From the NCBI RefSeq assembly GCF_003431975.1, contig NZ_CP027116.1, positions 1,426,001 to 1,490,000 on the forward strand: DNA of 64,000 bases, in the 5' to 3' direction. The notes below the pieces were generated by a model. That model saw only the letters and a list, made by a program, of their open reading frames with translations, ran no database searches and was not told the origin of the DNA. Origin of the DNA: Bacillus pumilus (lineage in GTDB: Bacteria; Bacillota; Bacilli; Bacillales; Bacillaceae). This document shows positions 56,439 through 64,000 of the stretch, in pieces. A program made the translations under genes and the position numbers. How positions within the stretch are numbered: the stretch's first letter is position 1; each line of letters opens with the position of its first letter.

Positions 56439-56463
56439 AGCTTGTAGACAAAGTCTACAAGCT
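56439..56463 (+). terminator. Inward-facing terminator hairpin at the left end of element B
   Basis: AGCTTGTAGAC-AAA-GTCTACAAGCT, 11-bp perfect stem followed by six T. The same structure with one base change is at 54899-54923. It would stop outside transcription entering the element; the TATAAT of transposase B begins 7 bases later at 56470. Confidence 0.85.
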
Positions 56464-56508
56464 TTTTTGTATAATAAGGGTAATAACACAAGTCTGTGGG
56501 GGATGAAC

Positions 56509-57864
56509 ATGTTATCCAAACGTGAAGAAGAAAGACGAAACCAATTAGAAGTAGTGGCTTTAGATGAATTAGTGCCTCAAGATCATCTTGTACGGAAAAT
56601 AGATCAAGCAATCGATTTTGACTTCATTTATGATCTTGTCAAAGATCATTATAGTTCCGACAATGGTAGACCAAGTGTTGATCCTGTTGTTCTCATTAAG
56701 ATGGTCTTAATCCAATATCTATTTGGTATTCGCTCTATGCGTCAAACCATTAAAGAAATTGAAACTAACGTGGCTTATCGTTGGTTTATTGGATATGGGT
56801 TTTCGGAGAAAATCCCGCACTTTTCTACCTTCGGTAAAAACTACGTGAGACGCTTCCACGATACAGATTTATTTGAACAAATTTTTTATCGAATCTTAAG
56901 AGAAGCGATGAAAAAAGGGTTCGTTGACCCTTCAATTGCCTTCATTGATTCCACTCATGTCAAGGCGAATGCCAATAAGAAGAAACTTGAAAAGAAAGTC
57001 GTTCGAGTAGAGACGAGAAGTTATCAAAATCAGCTCCATGAGGAGATCAATATTGATCGTGAAGAACATGGAAAAAAGCCCTTACCCCTACAGAATAAAG
57101 AAGAAACAAAAGAAGTTAAAGTTAGCACGACTGACCCAGAAAGTGGCTACTATGTAAAGGATGAACGTGAAAAATCATTTGCTTATTCATTTCATACAGC
57201 TTGTGATTCAAAAGGATTTATTTTAGGCTCGTTGGTCACAGGCGGAAATGTTCATGATAGTCGTATGTTGGATTCACTCGTATCAGAGGTATCAGAGAAA
57301 GTCGGAAAACCAAATGTAGTCGCAGTAGATGCGGGATATAAAACACCTTATCTCGCTAAGTTTTTAATGGATCAAGAGATAAGACCTGTCATGCCTTACA
57401 CTCGTCCAAGAACAAAAGCTGGTTATTTGAAAAAGAGTGAATACGTATATGATGCATATTTTGATTGTTACATTTGCCCCAACGGGCAAATTCTCTCTTA
57501 TCGTACAACGACTAGAGAAGGCTATAAGCAATATGCGTCTGATTCAGAGATATGTAAGTCCTGCTCATATTTAGATAAATGTACACAAAGTCAAAATCAC
57601 ACCAAACAAATTCATCGGCATATTTGGCAGGACTATCTAGATGAAGCAGACCATCTGAGACTGACACAAATGAATAAAGACATTTATGCAAAACGGAAAG
57701 AAACAATAGAACGCGTTTTTGCGGATGCAAAAGAAAAGCATGGTATGCGTTGGACGAAACTTCGTGGACTCAAAAAAGTTTCAATGCAGGCGATGCTTAC
57801 TTTCGCTGCCATGAATCTCAAAAAGCTAGCAAACTGGACATGGAAAGGACCATGTCCAGCGTAA
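56509..57864 (+). CDS. IS1182-family transposase B
   Basis: DDE transposase of 451 residues, intact, starting MLSKREEERRNQLEVVALDEL. Catalytic positions: Asp in FIDSTHVKANANKKK, Asp in AVDAGYKTPYLA and Glu in IERVFADAKEKHGMRWTK; cysteine insert CPNGQIL...CKSCSYLDKC. The ATG at 56509 follows GGGGGATGAAC; the in-frame ATG six bases earlier overlaps that site. It is related to transposase A along its whole length but only moderately similar by eye, so the two elements are different insertion sequences of one family. Confidence 0.94.
   Translation: MLSKREEERRNQLEVVALDELVPQDHLVRKIDQAIDFDFIYDLVKDHYSSDNGRPSVDPVVLIKMVLIQYLFGIRSMRQTIKEIETNVAYRWFIGYGFSEKIPHFSTFGKNYVRRFHDTDLFEQIFYRILREAMKKGFVDPSIAFIDSTHVKANANKKKLEKKVVRVETRSYQNQLHEEINIDREEHGKKPLPLQNKEETKEVKVSTTDPESGYYVKDEREKSFAYSFHTACDSKGFILGSLVTGGNVHDSRMLDSLVSEVSEKVGKPNVVAVDAGYKTPYLAKFLMDQEIRPVMPYTRPRTKAGYLKKSEYVYDAYFDCYICPNGQILSYRTTTREGYKQYASDSEICKSCSYLDKCTQSQNHTKQIHRHIWQDYLDEADHLRLTQMNKDIYAKRKETIERVFADAKEKHGMRWTKLRGLKKVSMQAMLTFAAMNLKKLANWTWKGPCPA
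57834..57859. repeat. Hairpin over the 3' end of transposase B
   Basis: CTGGACATGG-AAAGGA-CCATGTCCAG, a 10-bp perfect stem in the last codons of transposase B. Transposase A has an equivalent hairpin at the same place. Confidence 0.7.
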
Positions 57865-57895
57865 AACACATGATGTTTTTATCAAAAAAATGTGA

Positions 57896-57930
57896 AAACC
57901 CCACTTTTACTTGAAGTAAAGGTGGGGTTT
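57896..57930. terminator. Hairpin at the right end of element B
   Basis: AAACCCCAC, inner TTTAC/GTAAA, GTGGGGTTT. It should end transposase B transcripts and, in reverse, block transcription entering from outside (TTTTCAC on the minus strand). Confidence 0.75.
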
Positions 57931-57942
57931 GTCTACGGTCTG

Positions 57943-57965
57943 AGAGCAGCCATCAAGGCTGCTCT
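57943..57965. terminator. Right target-site duplication, functional terminator
   Basis: Identical 23-bp hairpin to 54875-54897, still followed by five T. It now lies 2 bases from the tmcAL stop and can end tmcAL transcripts too. Confidence 0.88.
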
Positions 57966-57967
57966 TT

Positions 57968-59215
57968 TTATGAAGACTGGAAGAGACCAGTCTCTTCATC
58001 ATATCGGATTGGGGAGGTTTTAAACTCCGCTTCCGTTAAATTCGTTTGCATAGGCTCTTTGATGGGCAGGCTGAAGACGCGGGACGCCCGAATATCAAGA
58101 TCGAGTGCGGGATGTGAAAAGGCAGATAGCTTGCTTACGAGAGGCACATCCAATTCTTTTTTCACAAGAGATAAATATTGCTGCCCTTTTTTTGACATAC
58201 CAAGTAAACGAATGTAAGGCGCTTTTCTCTCTTTCAGCAGCTCGTGCATGGCGGTTTTTTTCATCCTCATTAAGAGCTGTGTATTCATCCGCTGCAGCCT
58301 TGTCCACGTATATCGTTTTGTTTTCAAAAGAGATAGATATTCCTCGTAGGAGGATGCGTGTGAAATCGCCTTTTGCATGCGGTGTTCGATGCCTTCTTCG
58401 ATTTCGTAGATGCCTGCTAGCTCTGCTGTATCCATTGTGTGAAAGACCTGTTTTAAGAAGCTAAAGTAGGCTTCTTGTGTATGTAAAAGACCATAAGAAG
58501 AATGATAGTCCTGTAATTGCTTGAGCGTAGCTTGTGGGAGATATGCTGTGACTTGTTCAAATGTACCGTGCACTTTTAAAGCTTTTCGTATACTAGTTGC
58601 GCTTGCGATTTTTTGATTTTCAGGAAGCTCTTCATCATGATAACCAGATGCAATTCTTCGAGAGGTAAAGGGCTCCATATGAGGAGATCTCTCCAAAATG
58701 GCTTTGACATAATGGAAACCTAAAATGTTATTGGGTCTAGATAGATCCAGTAAGTGCTTAGGATCAATCACCTCTTGAAACGCAGCTGCTGCAGCTGCTG
58801 GATAACTAAAGCCTTCTTTCACTTTTTCTTTTGTGAAAAAATCAATTTCTTCTTTTTTCTCATGCCAAGCGTGAGCGGTTCGCTCAAATGCTTCGATGTC
58901 TCCGTCCTCGCTGCCGAAAAAAAGGGAGCGGCATTTTAAAGCATCTAGAATTGCGACAGCACCGTTTGCAAAGGTTTCAGCCTTTTGCACTGCGTAAATG
59001 TATGGAAGCTCACACACAATGTCTACACCGTTTTGCAGCGCCATTTTTGTCCGTGCCCATTTTGATACGATGGCAGGCTCTCCTCGCTGGAGGAAAGAAC
59101 CACTCATGACGGCAATGGCAACATCTGAGGAGGTAAGTGTTTTTGCCTGACGAACATGATAGGCATGTCCATAATGAAATGGATTGTACTCGACAACGAC
59201 TCCTGTTGCTTTCAA
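57968..59215 (-). CDS. tmcAL: tRNA(Met) cytidine acetate ligase TmcAL
   Basis: Activates acetate with ATP and acetylates the wobble cytidine of elongator tRNA-Met (YlbM in B. subtilis). It has 415 residues, as in B. subtilis, from the TTG at 59215 (AAAGGCGGA seven bases upstream). The nucleotidyltransferase motif VEYNPFHYGHAYHV is at 7-20, followed by AVMSGSFLQRGEPA. Longer in-frame starts lack homology. It is divergent from ylbN. Confidence 0.94.
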   Translation of the reverse strand: MKATGVVVEYNPFHYGHAYHVRQAKTLTSSDVAIAVMSGSFLQRGEPAIVSKWARTKMALQNGVDIVCELPYIYAVQKAETFANGAVAILDALKCRSLFFGSEDGDIEAFERTAHAWHEKKEEIDFFTKEKVKEGFSYPAAAAAAFQEVIDPKHLLDLSRPNNILGFHYVKAILERSPHMEPFTSRRIASGYHDEELPENQKIASATSIRKALKVHGTFEQVTAYLPQATLKQLQDYHSSYGLLHTQEAYFSFLKQVFHTMDTAELAGIYEIEEGIEHRMQKAISHASSYEEYLSLLKTKRYTWTRLQRMNTQLLMRMKKTAMHELLKERKAPYIRLLGMSKKGQQYLSLVKKELDVPLVSKLSAFSHPALDLDIRASRVFSLPIKEPMQTNLTEAEFKTSPIRYDEETGLFQSS

Positions 59216-59363
59216 TTGATGTTCCGCCTTTCTTGCTATGGTTAAATGGTCTATGCTACAGTAGCATAAGGGAAAAATGAAGCCCATTTTTTTCAGTGTA
59301 GGCATTCAGAGAACTGATGTCAAACAACCCTCTGACATCACAAAGGACTGTAAAGAAAAAATA

Positions 59364-59392
59364 TTGACAAATAGCATGATGAAAGCTATAAT
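59364..59392 (+). promoter_or_regulatory. Consensus SigA promoter of ylbN-rpmF
   Basis: TTGACA, exactly 17 bases, TATAAT: a perfect consensus, 30 bases before the ylbN start. Confidence 0.9.
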
Positions 59393-59421
59393 CATGTTTG
59401 TTGCTCTTAGAGGTGATACAA

Positions 59422-59940
59422 TTGAAATGGACAGTTTATCAGTTACATCAAAAAGCTAAAAACAGCTTCGATTTTCATGAGACGGTTGACTTAAATGAAC
59501 TTACTAGCCTTCATTCAGATATACGTCACATTTCACCGGTAGAGGTGAAAGGGACTGGAGTGATCGAATCAAAGCAAGTCGCATTTGATTTAACCATCAC
59601 AGGTGAAATGACATTGCCTTGTTCAAGAACGCTTGTTGATGTAAATTATCCATTTGCGATTTCAACGAAAGAACTATTTGTACTTCATAAGACAGACGAT
59701 ATAGAAGATGAAGACGTTTCTATTGTAGAAGACGACATCATCGACTTAACGCCTATAGTCAAGGAAGAAATTCTTCTTGAAGTGCCGATGCAAATCTTTT
59801 GCGACCAAACTGACGTAAAAGGTGCTGCACCACAAGAAGGGAATGACTGGGCGGTCATTTCGGAAGATGCACATCAAAACCGAATTGATCCGCGTCTGGA
59901 AGGCTTGAAAAAGCTTTTAGAAGAAAATAATGAATCTTAA
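59422..59940 (+). CDS. ylbN: YlbN, DUF177/YceD-family protein
   Basis: A 172-residue protein of the YceD/DUF177 family, almost always encoded before rpmF and linked to 23S rRNA accumulation in other organisms. Its TTG start at 59422 follows AGAGGTGATAC and gives MKWTVYQLHQKAKNSF. The family motif GEMTLPCSRTL lies near 67-77. It is separated from rpmF by 21 bases and transcribed with it from the consensus promoter. Confidence 0.93.
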   Translation: MKWTVYQLHQKAKNSFDFHETVDLNELTSLHSDIRHISPVEVKGTGVIESKQVAFDLTITGEMTLPCSRTLVDVNYPFAISTKELFVLHKTDDIEDEDVSIVEDDIIDLTPIVKEEILLEVPMQIFCDQTDVKGAAPQEGNDWAVISEDAHQNRIDPRLEGLKKLLEENNES

Positions 59941-59961
59941 CTCTTTAAGGAGGTGGGAATA

Positions 59962-60135
59962 ATGGCTGTACCTTTTAGAAGAACTTCTAAAATGAAAAAA
60001 AGATTGCGTCGTACGCATTTCAAACTACAAGTACCTGGTATGGTAGCTTGCCCAGAATGCGGTGAAATGAAAATTTCTCATCGTGTCTGCAAATCTTGCG
60101 GAACATACAAAGGCAAAGACGTAAAAAGCAACTAA
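59962..60135 (+). CDS. rpmF: Ribosomal protein bL32 (zinc-binding form)
   Basis: Large-subunit ribosomal protein of 57 residues, [19 protein letters not shown] at the N-terminus. The four cysteines of the zinc-binding (C+) form are present: CPEC and CKSC around 30-46. A perfect AAGGAGGTG precedes the ATG at 59962. A strong terminator follows. Confidence 0.97.
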   Translation: MAVPFRRTSKMKKRLRRTHFKLQVPGMVACPECGEMKISHRVCKSCGTYKGKDVKSN

Positions 60136-60143
60136 TGCTTGAT

Positions 60144-60180
60144 AAAAAAGCGTAAGGGAATCATCCCTTGCGTTTTTTTA
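60144..60180 (+). terminator. rpmF terminator
   Basis: AAAAGCGTAAGGGA and TCCCTTGCGTTTT pair with wobble positions around a short loop, then a T run. Confidence 0.8.
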
Positions 60181-60272
60181 TTTGTCTATTTTTATGTTTC
60201 TCTCCTGCAAATAGTCTATCTACTCTAGTAGGCGCATATGATGTGGTATTCAGATTCAGGGGGGATGATCAA

Positions 60273-60812
60273 TTGACGATTACAAGGCAGGACGCATGGA
60301 CGCAAGATGAGGATTTACTTTTAGCAGAAGTCGTCTTAAGGCACATTCGAGATGGAGGAACGCAGCTTTCCGCGTTTGAGGAAGTCGGGAAAGCATTGTC
60401 AAGAACAGCTGCAGCATGTGGTTTCAGGTGGAACTCATATGTCAGAAAACAATATCAGGCAGGCATTGAGCTGGCGAAAAAACAGCGGAAAGAGCTACGT
60501 AAAAAAATCGGTATCCATTCCTCTGGTTTACCACAGCATGCGTTAACGATAGAAGAGAGGACATCTTCAAATGAGACTGAATTAACCCTTCGAGAAGTGA
60601 TTCAATTTTTAGAGCAGCTTGAAAAAGAACCTGATGGACCTGCTCATTTACGCGAGGAACTGGCAGATGCACAGCATCAATTGAAGTCGCTCACAGAAGA
60701 AAATGAACACTTGAAGCGTCAATTAAAAATGACAGAAGAAGATTACCGCGCGCTCATTGGTATTGTTGAAAGAGTCAAACAGAATATTAGCTTAAAAGAA
60801 TATGCGAAATAA
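60273..60812 (+). CDS. gerR: Sporulation transcription factor GerR (YlbO), RsfA family
   Basis: RsfA-family regulator of SigE-dependent genes in the mother cell. It has 179 residues from the TTG at 60273, which follows a GGGGGG-type ribosome binding site. The N-terminal Myb/SANT-like part ([21 protein letters not shown], then [16 protein letters not shown]) binds DNA; the C-terminal half is coiled coil (about 120-165). CATATGAT at 60234 could be a SigE -10, but no clear -35 was found. Confidence 0.88.
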   Translation: MTITRQDAWTQDEDLLLAEVVLRHIRDGGTQLSAFEEVGKALSRTAAACGFRWNSYVRKQYQAGIELAKKQRKELRKKIGIHSSGLPQHALTIEERTSSNETELTLREVIQFLEQLEKEPDGPAHLREELADAQHQLKSLTEENEHLKRQLKMTEEDYRALIGIVERVKQNISLKEYAK

Positions 60813-60813
60813 C

Positions 60814-60848
60814 AAAACGCCCCTCACAGAGAAAGGAGGGGCGTTTTG
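60814..60848. terminator. Bidirectional terminator between gerR and ylbP
   Basis: AAAACGCCCCTC and GAGGGGCGTTTT around a 10-base loop; convergent genes. Confidence 0.88.
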
Positions 60849-60858
60849 TGATCAGCCT

Positions 60859-61338
60859 TTAAGCGGATTCACCTGTATTTTTTTGAATATGTGCGGGCTC
60901 CCAGATGAGTGGATTTTCACCCTTATCGCGTTCCATATCATATTTTACTGTTTCAAAGCCCATTTTATCCCAAAAACCGGCAGATTTGACGCGCGGATTG
61001 GTCCGAATTGGCAATCCGAACGATTTGGCGAATTCAACAAGTGCTTCGCCGTATCCTTTGCGCTGATATCCAGGAAGCACTTCCAGCTTCCACAGCTCTA
61101 AATAATCATGGTTGTGGTCAAAATATGTTGTCGTTGAGCCGTCCACTTGATAAAGGCTCATACGTGCTACTAGCTTATCTCCAAAATAGATCCCGTAAAA
61201 AGGAGAATTGCTATCATTTTCAATCATATTACTTTCAAGGTCTTCAAGCATGGATAGTTCTTGTATGCCATATTCCTTAAATTGTTTAAATTCCTCTAAT
61301 GTTTTGTAATTAATTAGAAGTCGTTTTACTTGTGCCAT
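60859..61338 (-). CDS. ylbP: GNAT-family N-acetyltransferase YlbP
   Basis: Predicted acetyl-CoA-dependent N-acetyltransferase, 159 residues. The GNAT core is WKLEVLPGYQRKGYGEALVEFA near 85-106, with the pantetheine loop QRKGYG. Its acceptor is unknown. The ATG at 61338 (MAQVKRLLINYKTLEEF) follows AAGGGGGAA and matches the family. Confidence 0.92.
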   Translation of the reverse strand: MAQVKRLLINYKTLEEFKQFKEYGIQELSMLEDLESNMIENDSNSPFYGIYFGDKLVARMSLYQVDGSTTTYFDHNHDYLELWKLEVLPGYQRKGYGEALVEFAKSFGLPIRTNPRVKSAGFWDKMGFETVKYDMERDKGENPLIWEPAHIQKNTGESA

Positions 61339-61548
61339 ATGATCTTCCCCCTTACACACATAATGTCGACAGTGATGTCATTGAAGACGTTTTCATCCCA
61401 TCCGCCTCAAAAAGTTTTTACACTTATTATTATAGTTTTTAAATTAAAAAAATTCAATCGTAGTGCGCTATCTGCTTTTTGCATCAAGACATGAACCTGT
61501 TAAAATAGTGAACAGGATGAAGTAAACAGAAAAAGGGAAGTGTGGCAG

Positions 61549-62448
61549 TTGAACATTGGAATCGTTGGCGGCGGGGCGATTGGTCTGCTTTGTGCTAGTT
61601 ACTTATCACAGCATCATGACATCACAGTCTTTACAAGAAGAAACGAACAAGCAGAAGAGATTCGAGCATCAGGCATCAAGCGAATCGTAAAAGGAGAAAC
61701 AGTTCAAGCGGCTGTTCATGCTCAGGCTGGAATAACAGGAGTATTTGATTTACTTATCGTGACGGTGAAATATCATCATTTGCAAGATGTACTCGATAAA
61801 CTATCGACATTACCTCCTCAGCGTATCTTATTTTTACAAAACGGAATGGCTCATTTATTAGATCTGGAGAATTGGAAAACAGACCATTCTTTATATATAG
61901 GTGTGGTAGAGCACGGGGCTATGAAGGTGTCTGACCATGAAGTGAGCCATACAGGTATTGGTGTCATTAAGTGGGGGGCATTTCATCATGAGGAAACAGC
62001 TGATATAAAAAATGTATTAAATGAGTCAGTATCTCATTTTCAGATGATCTATACGGATGAATGGAAAAGGGTGCTGGAGGAAAAACTGCTTGTCAATGTT
62101 TGTATTAACCCGCTGACTGCTTTACTGCATGTGAAAAACGGGGAATTGATCGCAAATCCCTCATATGAACACATGATGACATGTGCATTTGAAGAAGCGG
62201 TATCCATCTTGAGCTTGTCTGAAAAAGAACGACTCTGGCTTCATGTGGTTTCTATTTGCGAGAAAACGGCTGATAATCAGTCTTCTATGCTTCAAGATAT
62301 CGTGAAAGGCCGCCAAACCGAAAGAAAAGCCATCATTGGCTACCTTTTAAAAAAGGCTCAAGCTCAAGGCATTGCGGCGCCGCATCTGACTTTCTTTCAT
62401 CGAAGTTTGGAAGTATTGGAAAAAAAGCAAACAAAATCTTTTGAGTGA
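61549..62448 (+). CDS. panE: 2-dehydropantoate 2-reductase PanE
   Basis: NADPH-dependent ketopantoate reductase of pantothenate (CoA precursor) synthesis, YlbQ in B. subtilis. It has 299 residues. The Rossmann motif IGIVGGGAIGLLCA is at 3-16; the catalytic Lys lies in EEKLLVNVCINPLTALL near 180. The TTG at 61549 is chosen over the in-frame GTG at 61540, which overlaps the AAGGGAAG site. Confidence 0.93.
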   Translation: MNIGIVGGGAIGLLCASYLSQHHDITVFTRRNEQAEEIRASGIKRIVKGETVQAAVHAQAGITGVFDLLIVTVKYHHLQDVLDKLSTLPPQRILFLQNGMAHLLDLENWKTDHSLYIGVVEHGAMKVSDHEVSHTGIGVIKWGAFHHEETADIKNVLNESVSHFQMIYTDEWKRVLEEKLLVNVCINPLTALLHVKNGELIANPSYEHMMTCAFEEAVSILSLSEKERLWLHVVSICEKTADNQSSMLQDIVKGRQTERKAIIGYLLKKAQAQGIAAPHLTFFHRSLEVLEKKQTKSFE

Positions 62449-62512
62449 GCTCATTTACATGCTATACTTTTTCGGGAAACTAACTATTTATTGAAGAAAG
62501 GAAGTTCTAAAC

Positions 62513-64000
62513 ATGCAATTGACTGAACTTTCCATCCGAAGTCAGAATTTATTCATACGTGATTATATAGAAGAAAAAAAAGAGATGACGGCTTTTTTTG
62601 ATTATGATATACATTCTGAGCATACATGGAAAAAGAGATACGACGATCTCATGGAAACGAGCTTCCCGCGTGAGGCTTTAGCGGATTATATGAGCGCATA
62701 CCACGCAAAGTTTGAATCGGCAGCCATGCGGCAGAACATTGAAAAGATCCGTGATGAACGGAGTGTCATGGTGGTTGGAGGACAGCAGGCGGGTCTATTA
62801 ACAGGACCGCTTTATACCATACATAAAATCATATCCATCCTTCAGTTTGCAAAAGAAAAAGAAGCAGAGCTTTCGGTCCCTGTGATTCCGGTCTTTTGGG
62901 TAGCCGGCGAGGATCATGACGTAGATGAAATTAATTTTGTGTACACGTCTGGCGAAAAAGGTCCAGTTAAACAAAAACTGTCATTACATAACGTCAAAAA
63001 AGCGGCTGCGAAAAGAACACCACTGGATCAAGAAAAAACTGAGAAATGGCTCCGTGATGTGTTTTCAACGTATGAAGAATCTGAGTATACCAATGATTTG
63101 TTTGATCAGCTTCTTCGATGTTTACGCAAATCACAAACGTTTACTGATTTCTTTGAATGGATGGTTGCGGGCCTCTTTGAAGAAGATGGACTGCTCTTAT
63201 TTAATTCAGGCGACTTAGGTGCCAAACCACTTGAGCGTGCGTTATTCAAGCACATTGTTGAGACAAATGATTCGGTTACTGCTCACTTAAATGACACGCA
63301 GGCTGCTATGAAACGAGCAGGATATCAGCCAATCATTGAAGCTGGTGATCATCAGGCGAACCTGTTTTACGAATATGATGAGGAACGTTTCCTCATTGAA
63401 AAAGAGAACGGCCAGTTTTCTATTTCAGAAGTGGGGCTTACATGGACAAAGGAAGAGCTTCTGCAGGAAGTCGAGGAGCACCCAGAACGATTTAGCAACA
63501 ATGTGGTCACACGCCCCCTGATGCAGGAAACCCTTCTCCCGACACTTGCTTTTATGGCAGGGCACGGCGAAGTCAACTATTGGGGAGAGCTGAAAGGAAT
63601 CTTTGAGCATTTTAAATTAAAGATGGCACCTGTTCTTCCGAGACTGCATGTGACCATTCTTGAAAGGCATATTGACAAGAAACTACCGGTAAGAGAACTG
63701 TCGCTAGAAGAAGTGCTGACAAGCGGAGTAAAAGAAAAGAAAGAGGCTCACTTTCAGCAAAGCCTTCCAGACAGCTTTGTTCAAGCGGTTGAACAGGCGA
63801 AGCGTGAATTAGAGAGTGTCCATAGCGTGATGAGACAAGAAGCACTGGAGATTGAACCAAACTTCGAGCAGCTACTAGATAAAAATGCCAAATTTATCGA
63901 AGACCAGCTTCAGTTTGTTTATCAAAAGGTGGCGCAGCGTGTGGAAGAAAAAGAAGGATATATCCTTCGGGACTTTGAACGGATTGAAAATAGTTTAAAA
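62513..64000 (+). CDS. bshC: Putative cysteine ligase BshC, bacillithiol synthesis (3' end cut)
   Basis: Adds cysteine to GlcN-malate to complete bacillithiol, the main low-molecular-weight thiol of Bacillus. The frame stays open from ATG 62513 to the window end: 496 codons of about 540. Family stretches are visible: VVGGQQAGLLTGPLYTIHK near 84-102 and FWVAGEDHDVDEINFV near 125-140. AAAGGAAG lies 9 bases before the start. Position after panE is as in B. subtilis (yllA). Confidence 0.94.
   Translation, partial: MQLTELSIRSQNLFIRDYIEEKKEMTAFFDYDIHSEHTWKKRYDDLMETSFPREALADYMSAYHAKFESAAMRQNIEKIRDERSVMVVGGQQAGLLTGPLYTIHKIISILQFAKEKEAELSVPVIPVFWVAGEDHDVDEINFVYTSGEKGPVKQKLSLHNVKKAAAKRTPLDQEKTEKWLRDVFSTYEESEYTNDLFDQLLRCLRKSQTFTDFFEWMVAGLFEEDGLLLFNSGDLGAKPLERALFKHIVETNDSVTAHLNDTQAAMKRAGYQPIIEAGDHQANLFYEYDEERFLIEKENGQFSISEVGLTWTKEELLQEVEEHPERFSNNVVTRPLMQETLLPTLAFMAGHGEVNYWGELKGIFEHFKLKMAPVLPRLHVTILERHIDKKLPVRELSLEEVLTSGVKEKKEAHFQQSLPDSFVQAVEQAKRELESVHSVMRQEALEIEPNFEQLLDKNAKFIEDQLQFVYQKVAQRVEEKEGYILRDFERIENSLK

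Larger units (their letters stand above)
56438..57942. mobile_element. IS1182-type element B (transposase on plus strand)
   Basis: About 1505 bp, bounded by CAG at 56438 and CTG at 57942, holding one intact transposase gene. The left end is CAGCTTGTAGACAAAG with hairpin and T run; the right end in complement is CAGACCGTAGACAAACCCC with its own hairpin. GTAGACAAACCCC is also the start of MITE copy 2. Followed directly by the second copy of the ylbL terminator hairpin. Confidence 0.85.

Noticed and set aside
56336..56611. N-terminal extension of transposase A across the junction with element B
   Set aside because: No homology, crosses the element boundary, and a proper start with GGAAGGTG is at 56335.
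54898..57942. Composite transposon carrying cargo genes
   Set aside because: The segment contains only two transposase genes and structured ends; no passenger gene is present.
63367..63860. Several antisense ORFs inside bshC
   Set aside because: The bshC frame is open through the whole region and carries the family motifs; these are shadows.

Overview
The window reads as the chromosome of a Bacillus. Gene order follows B. subtilis 168 from ampS through the pdh, yla, cta and ylb clusters to bshC, but the proteins are clearly diverged from B. subtilis. Together with a photolyase gene after pycA, this suggests the B. pumilus group (pumilus, safensis or altitudinis). That assignment rests on remembered sequences, not on a search. 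No rRNA, tRNA, CRISPR array or prophage is visible.

Layout. 1-13050: ampS (partial), ykpC, mreBH, abh, kinC, ykqA, ktrC, adeC, rnjA, rpoY, a tiny basic ORF with its own terminator, ykrA, defB, a YjcZ-like peptide and ykyA. 13200-18500: the pyruvate dehydrogenase operon pdhABCD with a long leader and an internal hairpin plus palindrome. 18535-21330: slp, the dual-function RNA SR1 with its peptide SR1P, speA and yktA. 21329-21551: a 175-bp MITE-like repeat inside the yktA terminator. 21554-33290: yktB, ykzI, suhB, an orphan ylaD-like anti-sigma gene, a secreted repeat protein, ylaF, typA, ylaH, ylaI, ylaJ, a PhoH-like gene starting with CTG, ylaL, glsA, ylaN and ftsW. 33369-38544: pycA, a second MITE copy in its terminator, and phrB. 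38581-46063: heme A synthesis and cytochrome caa3 oxidase genes (ctaA divergent from ctaBCDEFG). 46095-54868: ylbA to ylbL, with one extra lipoprotein gene. 54875-57965: two different IS1182-type elements, end to end, inside the ylbL terminator. 57968-64000: tmcAL, ylbN, rpmF, gerR, ylbP, panE and bshC (partial).

Working together. The pdh genes, pycA and cta genes form a central-carbon and aerobic respiration block: pyruvate is oxidised to acetyl-CoA or carboxylated to oxaloacetate, and electrons reach oxygen through caa3 oxidase with haem A made by CtaA and CtaB. ResD-like boxes lie between ctaA and ctaB. Sporulation and envelope functions are scattered (kinC, abh, mreBH, ylbJ, ylbD, gerR, the YjcZ-like gene).

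The most unusual signal is a family of mobile elements that has landed in intrinsic transcription terminators three times in 64 kb. Each time the whole 23-24 bp terminator hairpin was duplicated as the target repeat. The 175-bp MITEs share their end sequence (C-A/C-G, then GTAGACAAA) with the intact IS elements, and most element ends carry a terminator-like hairpin facing inward. Other points worth checking are the 23-residue ORF at 10192-10263, the CTG start of the PhoH-like gene, the orphan YlaD-like protein, and the candidate leader ORF before pdhA.
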